DNA of 64,000 nt from Mytilus galloprovincialis (GCF_965363235.1 NC_134850.1:39118602-39182601); one strand, 5' to 3'. Counted from the first letter of the stretch, positions 48,859 through 61,726 are shown. The notes: generated by a model not told the origin, from the letters alone. Numbers and translations: made by a program.

Positions 48859-50763
48859 AAACAGTTAATACATAAACATAGAATCAGTGAAAATACACCT
48901 ACTTCATGTAATTGCAGTAATTCCGAATATATTTATGGACCCATTTCCCATGTTATTACAGGAGATCTTAACATCGTTCAAGACCGAGAGTTAAAATCAT
49001 TCCTCAGTAAAGGACCTAAATATCGTCCCCCGTCAATTATTAATTGGAATGAGTGTCGTAATATCATCCACGACTCACTCCATACTTACTGTATGAAATG
49101 GATAAAACGGGAAAAAGCTGACAAAAAATCTTTGGACTCTTTTTTTAATTCAGTAATGAAAATAGTTGATATACGTATTCAACATTTTAAAGAACATTTT
49201 ACTATAAACAATAACCACAATAAACCTATTTCGCGTATCAAACATAAACTAAAAGAACTAGCCAAGGAATTTGTTTTTGTCCCGGCAGATAAAGCTGCTA
49301 ATAATATTATTATTGTTTGACGTAAATTTTACATTGAGGTTCTGAAAAAGGAAATCACCAATTCACCAACATTCCAACTGACTCCATTTTCAGAAAACGA
49401 AATCTGTAACAAACATAAACTGTTAGCCACCGCTTTACAAGCAGAGCCAAATACAATGAAAGTCCCAACTATGTATTGGCTTCCGAAGCTACACAAAACC
49501 CCTTACAAATATAGATTTATTTCGTCTTCAAGCCATTGTTCAACTACTAAATTGTCTATTCTTCTTACCAGCACACTTGGTACAATTAAAAACCTGATAA
49601 TAAATTGTTCAAATAAGGCCTTCGAAAATAGTGGAATAAATTACTTTTGGAGTGTCAAGAACTCGTTGGAAGTACTTGATAAATTGCATGCTTATATTGG
49701 TGATTTTGAATCTGTTCAAAGTTTTGATTTTTCTACCCTGTATACCACATTGCCTCACATTCTCATTAAGAAAAAATTCACACACCTAATTAAATGGGCA
49801 TTCAAAAAATCAGAATGTGAATATATATGTTCAAACTCTTTTAGGTCATTTTTTAGTAGCAATAAACAAAAAAACTATGTTAATTGGACATGCTTTGATA
49901 CTATATATGCCCTTGAATTTTTACTAGATAACATTTTTGTTCGCTTTGGAGATTCCGTATATCGTCAGATTATCGGAATTCCAATGGGGACTAACTGTGC
50001 ACCACTTATTGCGGACCTGTTTTTGTATTGTTATGAGTTACAATTTATGACAAAAATAAGCAAAGACCCATCGAAACAACATCTGATAAACAAATTTAAT
50101 AATACTTTTAGATATTTGGATGATATTTTGGCTCTCAATAATGACGACTTCAGTATGTATATTAATGAAATTTATCCTGTTGAACTTACTTTAAATAAAG
50201 CTAATACTAACAATGACCACTGCCCTTTTCTTGATCTTGATATCTATATCACTAATGGAAAGCTGAATACTAAAATTTATGATAAAAGGGATGATTTTTC
50301 ATTTCCTATCGTTAATTATCCATTTTTAGATGGTGACGTTCCCTTGTCACCATCTTACGGTGTTTATATATCTCAACTTGTACGATTCGCTCGTGTATGT
50401 AACAATGTTTTCGATTTTAACGAGAGAAATTTATGTATTACTGAAAAATTATTACACCAGGGTTTTCGATATCACAAACTAGTCAAAACATTTACTAAAT
50501 TTTATCATCGGTATAAAGACATCATTCGTAAATATAGCTCAACATGCAGACTTCTAATACGTTCAGGTGTTTCACATCCAATTTTTTATGGTAATATTCT
50601 TTATAAAGCACAAAGGTGTCAGTATTCACCTCGGAAACTTACAAAACCTTTGAATAGACTTATTGGGAAGGGATGTAGTTGCGATGCTGTTGTCGGGTCA
50701 TTGGGGATTGCATATTTTGGCGTTAATATTGAGTCACTGATAAGGTCTTTGCATAGGAACTAA
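48859..50763 (+). pseudogene. Penelope-like reverse transcriptase, one nonsense codon, 5'-truncated
   Basis: One reading frame runs from 48859 to TAA at 50761-50763. It is broken only by TGA at 49318-49320, between NNIIIV and RKFYIEVL. The N-terminal part has CNCSNSEYIYGPISHVITGD and KGPKYRPPSIINW. The 435-codon part after 49456 has RT motifs: KYRFISSSS, DFSTLYTTLP (residues 91-100, motif A), GIPMGTNCAPLIADLF (174-189, motif B), FRYLDDIL (218-225, catalytic YLDD) and YDKRDDFSFPIVNYPFLDGD (275-294). This fits the Penelope-like class by motif style. No GIY-YIG nuclease follows the RT in frame. Upstream of 48859 stops appear, so it is 5'-truncated or begins after an intron. The protein would copy element RNA into DNA. 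With otherwise intact motifs this is a recent insertion. Confidence 0.88.
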
Positions 50764-51404
50764 ACACATTTATTCTAAAATACAGTTGTTGGCATGACAC
50801 GGGTTATGTTCTTCTCATATATGTTATGATGGTATGATACTAAACCCCTAACGGGAAGGATTGTGCCTGATGTTCATATGATGAAATCATAATCTTTCAG
50901 TCAGTTTAATTGAAGTCTGGAGCTGGCATGTCAGTTAACTGCTAGTAGTCTGTTGTTATTTATGTATTATTGTCATTTTGTTTATTTTCTTTGGTTACAT
51001 CTTCTGACATCAGACTCGGATTTCTCTTGAACTGAATTTTAATGTGCGTATTGTTATGCGTTTACTTTACTACATTGGTTAGAGGTATAGGGGGAGGGTT
51101 GAGATCTCACAAACATGTTTAACCCCGCCGCATTTTTGCGCCTGTCCCAAGTCAGGAGCCTCTGGCCTTTGTTAGTCTTGTATTATTTTAATTTTAGTTT
51201 CTTGTGTACAATTTGGAAATTAGTATGGCGTTCATTATCACTGGACTAGTATATATTTGTTTAGGGGCCAGCTGAAGGACGCCTCCGGGTGCGGGAATTT
51301 CTCGCTACATTGAAGACCTGTTGGTGACCCTCTGCTGTTGTTGTTTTTTATTTGGTCGGGTTGTTGTCTCTTTGACACATTCCCCATTTCCATTCTCAAT
51401 TTTA
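50764..51404 (+). mobile_element. 3' tail of the Penelope-like element
   Basis: 641 bp of non-coding sequence after the RT stop, ending CATTTCCATTCTCAATTTTA. The last ~340 bp are repeated almost identically in reverse at 17331-17671, and shorter pieces occur at 3962, 10723, 14944, 39385 and 41050. All share this 3' end and differ in 5' breakpoint, as expected of 5'-truncated target-primed retroelement copies. Confidence 0.85.
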
Positions 51405-51589
51405 AGTATTTTAAAAGTTAATCTTTCTTTAATATTTTACTATTCCTGAATTGTTTTATATTTTGTTGTTTTTTTTTATTATCATTCAAATGAAGACTTT
51501 ATATCATTGAATATTTTTCAAAGCACTAATTGCCAAACATTTTGAAACAAATATCGTTGGCTTTAGTTTGTGAAACGCGCGTTTGTATT

Positions 51590-51710
51590 ATCAAATGGAA
51601 ATAGTTATCAAAGGTACCAGGATTATAATTTAGTACGCCAGACGCGCGTTTCATCTACATGAGACTCATCAGTAACGCTCATATCAAAATATTTATCAAG
51701 CCTGGTATAT
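51590..51710 (-). repeat. GAGCGTCACT family, reverse copy
   Basis: TAGTTATCAAAGGTACCAGG, ACGCCAGACGCGCGTTTC, CATGAGACTCATCAGTAACG are the best-preserved words of the family in this window. Confidence 0.75.
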
Positions 51711-51934
51711 TTGTTATTTTTTTGTCTCAAAATTCATGAACATATTGTCGATTTAAGAAAAATAAAAGTTTTAAAACTTATAAAATAATATTATAAATCA
51801 ACTACTGACAAGAAGTACTATAAAGACAAAAGTAAACGGAAACATACATAGAAAATATAAACACGTCACAGAAAACGAAGTATTTATAAGCGAAACGAAT
51901 CTAACTGAAATATAGGCAACAGTATTATACCGCT

Positions 51935-53290
51935 AAGTTTGTTTCTGTGCGTTACATTCTAATGTTGTGTCGTCATTCTCTTGTATTTAATGCGTTTCCC
52001 TCGGTTTTGGTTTTTTTACCCGGATTCGTTTTTTTTTCTATCGATTAACGAGTTTTGAACATAGGTATACTACTGTTGCCTTTATTTGAAAGTCTTGAAT
52101 CGATTCAGAGAAAACAAATAATGGGTACAAACTAAAACTGTGGGAAACAAATACAAAATGAGAGGAAAACAACGAAACAACAGAAGCACTGAAGTGCACA
52201 CGCTGAAATGTCCTACCTTATTTACTGATTCTTGATATAATGTCGATAGTCCTAAATATAAAGCTTTACTACAACTATCACATAAACTTGACATGATCCA
52301 CGAAAATGCGGTCAAGGTCATATAAACTAAACAAGAAATACATGTACACCTTACAATCATAAAATGCACTAAATATAGTTGACCTATTGCTTATAGTTCC
52401 TATGAAACAGACTTTACCAATAAAACTCACTATTGACCAATAAACCATGAAAATGAGATTAAGGTCAGATGAACCATGCCAGGCACACATGTACAGCTTA
52501 AGATTCTTCCATATACCGAATATAGTTGACCTATTGCATATAGTATTAGAAAAAAAGACCAAAAACTCAAAAAACTTCAGATTGACCACTGAACCATGAA
52601 AATAAGGTCAAGGTCAGATGAAACATGCCAGCAAGACATGTACACCTTACAATCATTCCATACAACACATATAGTAGACCTATTGCATACGGTATAGAAA
52701 AACAGACAAAAATACAAAAACTTAACACTGAGCAATGAACCGAGAAATGAGATCAAGGTCAAATAAAATTTGCGATACTGATAGGTACATCATTTAATAT
52801 TCCCATACACCAAATATAGTTGACCTATTGCATTTAGTATTAGAAAATGTCCAAAACTCGAAAACTTAACTTTGACCACTGAACCATGCAAAAAAGGTCA
52901 AGGTCAGGTGACACCTGCCAGCTAGACACCTAACAATCTTTCCATACACCAAATATAGTAGTACTATTGCATACGGTATAAGAAAAAGACTTGACTACCA
53001 AAACTTAACCTTGTTCATTGGTGAGGTTGAATTCAAGAGAAAACTATTTGAACGGTACGCAAATATCAAATATAAAGCTTTTAAGAAGCCGAATCACTAT
53101 CGCTATGTCGAGCTTTCTGCGACAACAGTCGCAGGCTCGACAAAAACCAAACGACAAAGCAACACACACAGACACGAACTATAAGATAACAACTGCACAT
53201 GTCATTTTCGCTGTCTTAGTACAGGACATTTTTAAGAACAAATGGTGGGTTGAACCTGGTTTTTGGGCTAGCATAACCTCGCGCTTTTAT
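51935..53290. mobile_element. Foldback repeat, interrupted by a nested GTCGAGC element
   Basis: The left arm 51950-52085 (TTTCCCTCGGTTTTGG, TACTACTGTTGCCTTTATT) is followed directly by a near-complementary right arm 52085-52193 (CGATTCAGAGAAAACAAAT, AGAAGCACTGAA). The right arm is broken at 52194-53141 by the inverted GTCGAGC repeat and resumes at 53142 (AAAAACCAAACGACAAAG). It then runs to ~53290 with the same block order as 62452-62690. Confidence 0.75.
52194..53141 (-). repeat. GTCGAGC hairpin-headed repeat, copy 3, reverse, nested
   Basis: It runs in reverse from GTGCACACGCTGAAATG to the head stem at 53107-53141: GTCGAGC (53107-53113) with GCTCGAC (53135-53141), and CTGCGAC (53117-53123) with GTCGCAG (53128-53134). 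AAGGTCA-type motifs recur near 52313, 52461, 52607, 52755 and 52899. It lacks some 5' modules relative to copies 1 and 2. Confidence 0.85.
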
Positions 53291-53559
53291 GGCAATGTTA
53301 AATAAAATACTAAAACGACAACACTACATGACAGGACTACAGAACAAAGAAATGGAAGAACATTCAGGAAAGTGATATACGCAAATAAAGAATACAGTAG
53401 AACATTTCGACCTGCTAATAGTTACTAAAGGTATCACGCTTAAGTTGTGAATAACCACCGAATAAAAACTAACACGATGAGTTTGGACAATATATTTTGG
53501 CATTTTGAATCCTGAATGCACTACTCCTTCGAACGTTCTTATGCATTTTTTTTTTTTTT

Positions 53560-53640
53560 ATTCCATCGTCACTGAAGAGTCGTTCGTTAAAAAAATGCGC
53601 GTCTGGGCTACAACATATCAAACCAGGTATCTATGATGAT
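53560..53640 (+). repeat. GAGCGTCACT family fragment
   Basis: CATCGTCACTGAAGAGTCGT, AAATGCGCGTCTGG and ACCAGGTATCTATGATGAT follow the family block order. Confidence 0.6.
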
Positions 53641-54574
53641 TCTATTGGTTTCTTTGTTTGAGCTATCATAATGGCAGCAGTCCTGATACATGGATCATGC
53701 GAAAACCTGAAGACAAATTGTATTTTGTAGAAAGTTATGACCGAAACATTGAAGACGGGACTAATCGAACGTATTTGGAACAAGCATATAATTATACCGT
53801 TTAGTAAACCATAAAACGTACTTTTTTTTAATAATGAAGAACATTTGATTTTACAAATAGAAGTATATATACAGATGCAATTGTAATTTAAAAAAAAAAA
53901 CCTACAAAATAAAACCAGATTTATTCCATGACTGTGTCTTATATGATCAAATCAGACATTTCATTATTGAAAAACAGAACATTAAGCACTGTTACTTCTA
54001 GGTGTGTGCAAAATGATTTAATGAACTACATACCAGATACAAGACGACGCTTGTTGGTATATACCAACGACTTGTAGTTGTAAGCTCGGAAACTGCGGGA
54101 AATATGTGTATGTGCAGATGGACAGACGGAGATTAACCAATATTCATAATCCATTATAACGTGTTAAAAAAATAGGCAGTTTAGTAAGTTATATTTATGA
54201 GATCAATCCTGTTTTTAATTAGTTTTGGTGAGCGAATTTATTAGTTGGGATTAGATTAGCTAAATTATTAGTTTTTCGCAATGTTTTGTAAACTGTTGTT
54301 TGTCTTGTCGTAGTGGCGGTTTTGTTTATGTTTCCTCTTCTTATAGTTTCAAATAGCCATCTTATGTGTCCTTCATCTTTAAAAAAAATATTCATTTATA
54401 ATATCGTATCATTATCTTATATATGAAGAAATAACAAAAATATTAGTTGTCGTCACCGGCTCGTTTAAACACTTTATCTTAATGTTATGAAATTGATCGA
54501 ACACTGTTTTAAAAGATCTTCTTTTGTATGGTATAGTTGTTTCCTATTTAATTTCTGGTAAACAGTTTCATAAT

Positions 54575-54755
54575 AGTTACACCTATCAATATCGAGCTCA
54601 AATGTAAATTCAAAAAAGAAAAGTTCATTAAAAACAGACAATATCAAACACTCGACTTTATTCACTGCACAACAACTGTCATATTCATGACAAATGACAG
54701 GCACTTTCCGACGAATATGGTGGGTTAAACCGTGTTGATAGCTTACTGTTTTATG
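54575..54755 (+). repeat. CAAATGGCAAAATCAAAAGC family, strongly diverged
   Basis: TATCGAGCTCAAATGTAAAT, ACAACAACTGTCATATTCAT and TATGGTGGGTTAAACCG keep the order of 57845-58010 but with many changes. Confidence 0.45.
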
Positions 54756-54939
54756 GTAAATTGGTGTATTTCTGTGTTTAATTGTTGCTAATATGCTAGG
54801 TCTATATACTATTTTATGCTTCTTTGTTAAATATTTATTTGTTTTTATTGTGATTAAGATTATAACACAATGTTGACTGCTGTACCACTATTTTTGACTT
54901 TGTTTCCTATGATGTCTGTTTGTTTTGTTCACACATTGT

Positions 54940-55070
54940 TGTCAAGGATTTTGACATTTGATTAGGGACTTTCTGTTTTGAATTTTCCTCGACGCTCAGT
55001 ATTTTTTTTTTTATTTTACTTTTAACTAAACCTTCAACTTGTATGACAGCTGTATGTTGTTCTGTTAACA
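54940..55070 (-). repeat. CAAATGGCAAAATCAAAAGC family, reverse copy
   Basis: GGGACTTTCTGTTTTGAATT, TTCCTCGACGCTCAGTA and AACTTGTATGACAGCTG reverse the start of the family. It faces the copy at 54575, giving a diverged inverted pair. Confidence 0.5.
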
Positions 55071-56252
55071 AAATTGTGGACCCTACTTTGGTTTACATGA
55101 CATTAATCTGGATCCAGTAGCTAAAATTGAGTAAACATCGCATCACAGACATACAGCACAAATATAAGAAAAAATATAGAACAAAGACATTGGTCATTAT
55201 TTCGTAAGTTTTTATCATTTTATAAATAGTTAATTTATAAAAATGACTGTTAATTTAAATAGCTTAACAAAGTAAGTACACTATAAATAGTAGATTTTTT
55301 TCCCTCACACCAGCCTAACCTATGAGCACGCAAAAATTCAATTAATTTAATATATCAAAGTTCTGGAATAAAAAGCTCGTTAAAACAGCGGATATAATAT
55401 TCACTTTTTATACAAGTTAGAGTTGCCAGGCGAATAATGATTGTATGTTCAAGTCCATCCCTTTAATTTTGGGACAAAGAAAAAATGTATGCTTAAATTG
55501 CATAAAGGAAATAAGCCAGTATATTGATAAGCATGACATGGAATAGCTTTCTGTCATACTGTACCACAAGTGGTTGGCACAATTGTAATTCTAATTTTAA
55601 TCCATATGATATGAAATAGAAAAACCACTTCAAATTTACATAACTTTCTGCTGAACTGAAATGTATTATAGTCATTTAGTATGACGCATTAGTGGGTTAC
55701 TTTTTTTTGTAATGATTAACTTGCATACATAAACTTCGCATCAATAGCACAAGTTTCAAGGCTATCTATCTTATAAATATACATGGTTTGACACAATTAA
55801 AGGTAGTTGAATTGACCCTTTACTCTTGAAAAACATCGCTTGAAAAGTTCCAGCCATAATCCGTTTGATCAATTACTTTAAATTACAAATCTTAGATGAA
55901 ACATATGTAGCGAGAAGATAGACACATTCAGTGAATTCTTATAAATTAAATTATACTTTTCATAGTAATGTATCCCTTTTGCAGATAAAGCCCCTACCAA
56001 CATTGTCTTTGTGTGTAAATAACATGATATTAACTGTTTGATAGAGGAATCATGTAAGAATCCTATTTGGTTGCTAAAAAGTCCACATATATATAAAAGT
56101 ACATACATAATAAATCTCTTTCATCCTGATATCGCATTTACACAAGTATTCATCAAAAAAAAAAAAAAAACAAAGACAAATTCAAAGAATTGGTCCTGCT
56201 AAACTTCAGGGGAAAAAAATTGCCAACCTAGATAAAAGTATCTTGTAAAGGG

Positions 56253-56480
56253 ATGAAGAAATCTAACTTTGCAAAGAAGTACTCTGATTATATTTCATCA
56301 GATACAGACATTAAGATGTTTGCTTTTTTGATTGATAATACCCTTGTCACGTTTGGAGGAATTAAGTTGAACAAGCTACCGGCATTCCGATTGGAGCCAA
56401 TTTATGTGTGGTTTTTAATTCTAATATCTTTAGTTTTTATAGCGATAATAGTTTTGTCTATCCTTTGTTATAGAAATACT
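56253..56480 (+). pseudogene. Decayed Penelope-like RT fragment
   Basis: The frame from 56253 reads SNFAKKYSD, then TDIKMFAFLIDNTLVTFGG, matching the region just before RT motif B of the intact copy (ALEFLLDNIFVRFGD). After a frameshift near 56388, TGIPIGAN corresponds to GIPMGTN and IFSFYSDNSFV to the following LFLYCYE helix. The apparent hydrophobic 76-aa protein is therefore an out-of-frame by-product. Only ~75 codons survive. Confidence 0.7.
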
Positions 56481-57109
56481 TAAATTTTTCAATCGGTCAA
56501 GTTTCGCATTTTCTTAGCCGATGGTGTTTTAGTAAGTTCTTAGATTATTTAAGAGACAATTATCAATCCTGATTTGGGGGATACCTAATCACCTGGTTAA
56601 CCCATCAACGTATTTCATAAGAGAAATACGACTGTGGATAAACAAATGTATCTCAATCCTTCATCATTATCAAAGTTAAATGTAAAAGTACACAGATAAC
56701 AGTTGTTGAATTTTAGAATTAGACGTATAACATAATATACGTCAAAGACATCAATAAGATAATCTGATAAAAACACGAAATTAATTATGAATATACAATA
56801 TATCTTTTTTTATGTTTAAATTTATATATTCTATATTTAAGGATTTCCTTCTATGGTCACAGGAAATAGTTTGCATGCAATTATTGTCTGTCTTTTTTAT
56901 TTAATTTGTAACAACTGACATTTTTACCTCGACATGTTTTTTTACAATAGAAAGTGCAAGCATTTATTTGAAACTAGTTCATGTATTACTGGTTGTCTAT
57001 ATATGTCTTTATTTTCTCTTGAAATATAGAATCAACATATTTCAATTATGTCTACTAGCCCCTGGAGACTAGTACCTATCTAATAGAAGCATACAATATA
57101 ACGTTATAT

Positions 57110-57245
57110 AGACATAAGGAGATGTGGTATGTATACCAATGAGATAACTCTCAATCCAAGTCACAATTTGTAAAAAGTAAACCATTACAGGTCAAAGTAC
57201 GGCCTTCAACAGTGAGTCTGGGCTCGTACCGAACAACATGCTATA
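57110..57245 (+). repeat. CTCATTGGCA family copy, forward
   Basis: AGATGTGGTATGTATACCAA, GTAAACCATTACAGGTCAAA, GTACGGCCTTCAACAG and TCGTACCGAACAACATG match 44075-44215. Sequence to ~57430 (AACGGGAAACACTGAGCAAC, GCAGCGGGTTTGAATG) may belong to the same longer repeat. Confidence 0.7.
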
Positions 57246-57844
57246 AATTGTACAAATATAATTAGTGTAACACCATCCAAAGAGAAAAACCAAACGTATA
57301 ATCTATATAAAAAACGAGTAACAAAAAAAAAACCACATCAACAAACGGGAAACACTGAGCAACAGGTTCCTGAATTAGGACAAAGACATGCAGCGGGTTT
57401 GAATGTGTTAACAGGCACCAAACTTAAATCAAACCGGAACAAGTTGCATCAAATAAGAATGCAGAAAGACACATAACAATATCTTTGTATTACTGGCAAA
57501 TAATAAGTAAGTAATTTCGTTCCTACAAATTGCTCAAAACCTTTACTAACTTCATCCAATAAGATCTGGGTAAAATTATTAATCATTTAAATAAACTTCT
57601 TAAAGGTTACCAAATCACCAATGTAAATAGATCGTTGAGTATTGTTTTTATTGGTCTAAATATTGATTTCGTTATCAGTAAATTAAGACAATTTTAATAT
57701 CATTGTTATTCACATATACACATTTATGGTGCTATAATCCGTCGATTCCTGTTTTTCGGCATTTTACATCATGTTTCTTCTGAATTTTAATGGCATCTAT
57801 ACTCTAAATTTATTGAATGAATAGAAAAAAGTACAAAATATATA

Positions 57845-58010
57845 CAAATTAAAACGGAAAGTCCGTATTCAAATGGCATAATCAAAAGCTCAAACACATC
57901 AAACGAATGGACAACAATTGTCACATTCCTTACTTGGTACAGGAATTTTCCTACGTATAAAATGGTGGATTCAGCCTAGTTTTATAACTAGCTAAACTTC
58001 TTAATTGTTA
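57845..58010 (+). repeat. CAAATGGCAAAATCAAAAGC family copy
   Basis: AAAACGGAAAGTCCG, AAATGGCATAATCAAAAGCT, CAATTGTCACATTCCTTACT and TTTTATAACTAGCTAAACTT follow the block order of 21668-21865. Confidence 0.75.
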
Positions 58011-60995
58011 GAAATGATTGATATTTTAGTGTTCGGTACTATTTATTTCAGTTGTTGTCATTGGCTTTAAACTAGCTGCTAGTTTGTCATTAGGAATGTA
58101 TATGTCCGATCTATGTTTTTGTTCGATATTGTTCTTCTTTATATCGATTTGATGAGTTCAGCCGTTGTCAACTATTTTTATAATTTGTTCTTGTTTTGTA
58201 CTTATACACCATTATCCTAAATTAGGGAATGGTTGGCTCATTTAAGCAGGTTTAACCAAATAATATATGTGCCTATCGTTGGATCATATCTGTCAAATTT
58301 GTTTTTCGTAAATTAGTATGTTATAAATTGAGCTGTTATTTTTCTCAATTGAGTTAATTCATATTTTCATTAACTCTGATATTGATGACCACTGGTATGG
58401 TCTACCTCTGGCAAAATCCGAATTTCTATCCTCGTTTATGATATCATCGAATTCGAATAATAACTGAATAAATTTACATGGTGGATGGTAAATTCAGTGG
58501 ATCAAGAACTACTCACCCTCTTAGTCATTTAGCGGAACTTTCCTTTTGTTAAAAAGAAATATACGTTTCTGTAGCTAAACCGTGTTTTCATTCAAAAGTT
58601 ATATTCAGTCATAATCTAGGATTATGTTCTTGTGGCGGTGGGCTATGCATTTGGTGAAGTATCAGAGTCTCAGGGTTTGATAATAGACATTTACCAATAT
58701 TATTTTATATACGACACATACGAAATGTATGATATGACGAATCAACGCATTTTAAAGTACATTATGGAACGCATCGGAAGTCATTTTTCAAACAGAAAAT
58801 GCAATGCCTTTCATATAACCTGTGTTTATTTACGGTTTTTTGGTCGAAGTCGTGTTTGTTGGTTTTTAATCTTCCGTTTATGGTTAGTGGACTGTTTTTT
58901 TTTTTTTTTTTTTTTTATCAAATTTATGATTTGGTGTTTCACCAGCTTTTTAAAATAAACAACATGAAGAATGCCTGATAAAAAAGAAGGTATCTCTGGA
59001 ATATTATGAAGGTAATACATTTGGAGAGTGTTAGATTTTTTAGGACAAAAGGATAATAACAAAGAAGTTATCAATCAGGTTATGGATCGAATTATAGAAA
59101 AGCAATGTTCAAGATTCAATCAAATAAATTAACTATCTGGATAGATATGTAACGAATGATAAATGTGATTTCTTGATTTCATCAACATATTAATAAATAT
59201 GTTTGATTTGTATATTGATGAATTTTAAGAATAATGGAAAATTAATTTGAAAATTTACAGATTTAAAAAATAGAACTCTTTATCAAATGCATCAGATTCA
59301 TTTTTATCGCATAATGAACGAATGCAATTAAAATGATCGTCAATATATATTAATTCATGTCAAAGTTTAATTACAAATTCTCCATGTTTGATTCAATGCA
59401 TTTAACTTGCACGTAATGACATTGCATCTGTACTGACTATACTAACCAATAAATCAACATTGTCAAATACAATTATAGCATATCCATATACTTTAAGATA
59501 TTTCTTTGCCTACGTTCAACACAAAGACACTTCTATAACTTAATTTAATGAAAAACTTTATTGAAAATACAACTAGATTATTGTCATTATCATATATTTC
59601 ATCATCAGTAAATATCACGAGAGGTTATGACATAAAACAAAATCTCGGAAAGCATTATTTTTACATGTTGAATGGTCGGGTAAATATTACAAATTTCTTA
59701 CATACCTATCCAAACTTAATCAAAACGAGGAAAATACCGCGTATTTTTAACATTAAGTACTTACACAATATTGAAGTCGAAAATATGAAAAAAAAAAAAA
59801 ACAGTTACAAGATGGTTCAACACAAGGAATGTATAAACGACGACACATGCTCTATAAAATTTAATCAGATAGCATACTACTTATATTTAGTTATTTGTAT
59901 ACTTCGTACAATAACTTAGATTATATGTTGTTTCTAATGTTAACCCATTTAAAAGATGAACATAAACATAAATAATGAAATTCTTCTTCTGAATGTTAAT
60001 TTCCTGAATAAATTTTTATTCTTTCGGTTTTTGGAATCTTTATAAAATAGTTTCATTTTTTCTTTCTTAATATAATACTTGAGTTAAATATTTCCTTTTT
60101 TGTCAAACAAACGCATACTCTTATCCTGTAAACTTAAATGTTGAGGCTATGAATTTAAATCGTTTAAAAAATTGAATATTGAACTAAGTAATAATCTACT
60201 CATACAACTACCCCAAAATCTCTTAATCATACAAAATAAAATAGACACGACCATGGTATTTTTGAGTCTAATGAATTGGAAATATTTCTTATATTTCTAT
60301 ACTGTTTTCGTTCAATGCACAATTCTTGATGTTTTCGAATGGGATGATCAAAGAAAAATATATCTAACATGTCTAAGCGAAATATTATTTTTTTAGTTTT
60401 TGGTAAAATTAAAACTTAGAAAATAGACTTATTTATATTTTGGAAGAGTAATTCAAATCTTACCTCAATTATTTGTCAGAAAGCAGTTTGTAGTTCCAAG
60501 AAATATATGATTAAGTTTGAACTCATTTTATATCGTCCATCAATCAATCTGACTGCGCCTGTCTAATATCTGTGAATACCTAGAATGTAATCACGCCAAT
60601 TGTCAACAAACATTGATCACAGACCTTTAATATACCCGGCGTGTCAACCAAATTATAATCGTTATTTCTCTAATGAATTTATTGCCAAATTCTAATAAAT
60701 ACATATAGTTAATTAAATGTTAGTTACATATTGACAACTGATGTGTTGTTTATTGGCAGGAGGGAGTGAAAATGCATAAAATTTGGAGCATTTTATATTA
60801 AAGAAGTACAAAAATAGGAGTTTCAATCTTTCAAATTTTAATTAACCTCTCAATACTCAAGTTTGAGTAAAAACCTTTAAATGATATATTCAATCAATTG
60901 TTAATGTAGAAATAGTATTCCAAAAATATGCACACATAGACATTTGTGATGATGTGTTGATGTAACTAATATGAAGCACTACAAATGGGTTACTG
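58011..60995. other. No gene recognised
   Basis: AT-rich DNA with a 22-T run at 58895-58916. The frames at 58632-58958 and 59548-59919 (+) show no domain, codon pattern or splice context I can support. Confidence 0.4.
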
Positions 60996-61726
60996 TTAAG
61001 GTAGCACAATACAAAGATTTTTTTACTTCCAATCACTAACCTTTGAAATGCTGTAACTTTCTTATGAATGCATAGAAAATAATAAAAGAGGCATATATAG
61101 ATAGATAAAAGATTAATCTTTTAAATGAATGCAATATTTTTATTATGAAATCATTATGTAATCAATTATTATGTCATTAGTGGCAAAATCTGGGTAAGTT
61201 CACTTGAATGAATTTAGCTCTATCATCTCTTTAACTATACAGAAAATTTTAACGAAATCTTAATCAACACATCATGGGCTTCAAAAGAGTGTCTCAGATT
61301 GTCTCTATTGTATTCCATTCTCTCATAAATCTCTAGTTAGTGTAAACATCCTAACCACATAAAAGAAGATAATGTTTAATTAGGTGTAAAATTTGTTCTA
61401 TACATTCTATCTGAAAAATGAGACACCCTTTTGTAGATAATGGCCATAGGAACAACATATAATAAAATCAACCCTCTAGGGATACCTATGCAGAAGCTAA
61501 TTTCATTTGAAAGTGGAAATTTGGTGAAAAATATTTTAGACACAGTTAACATCATAATTGCTTACGTAATTGTTGCATAATACTAACATTGCATTTATTT
61601 GAAGGAGTAATCTGTTAGCTATCCAAAACTACCACTTTTATAAATTTTCAAGCATTATCAAGAAAGTTACAGCATTTTAAAACTTGGGAGTTGGAGTTAT
61701 AAAATCTTTGTATTGTGCTACCTTAA
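60996..61726. mobile_element. 731-bp inverted-repeat element flanked by TTAA
   Basis: It begins TTAAGGTAGCACAATACAAA and the other end is the exact complement over 26 bp. Weaker similarity extends to ~75 bp per side (AAATGCTGTAACTTTCTT on both arms). TTAA at each edge (60996-60999, 61723-61726) could be the target duplication typical of piggyBac-like elements. No transposase frame: a MITE candidate. Confidence 0.85.

Noticed and set aside
53018..53305. 95-codon + strand frame
   Set aside because: It spans the junction of the nested GTCGAGC element and the foldback repeat.
56253..56483. Small membrane protein with a hydrophobic C-terminus
   Set aside because: The sequence matches the RT motif B region with a frameshift. 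The hydrophobic stretch is out of frame.
59548..59919. 123-codon + strand frame
   Set aside because: Lys/Asn/Ile-rich composition typical of chance frames in AT-rich DNA, with a poly-A-encoded Lys run. No family resemblance.
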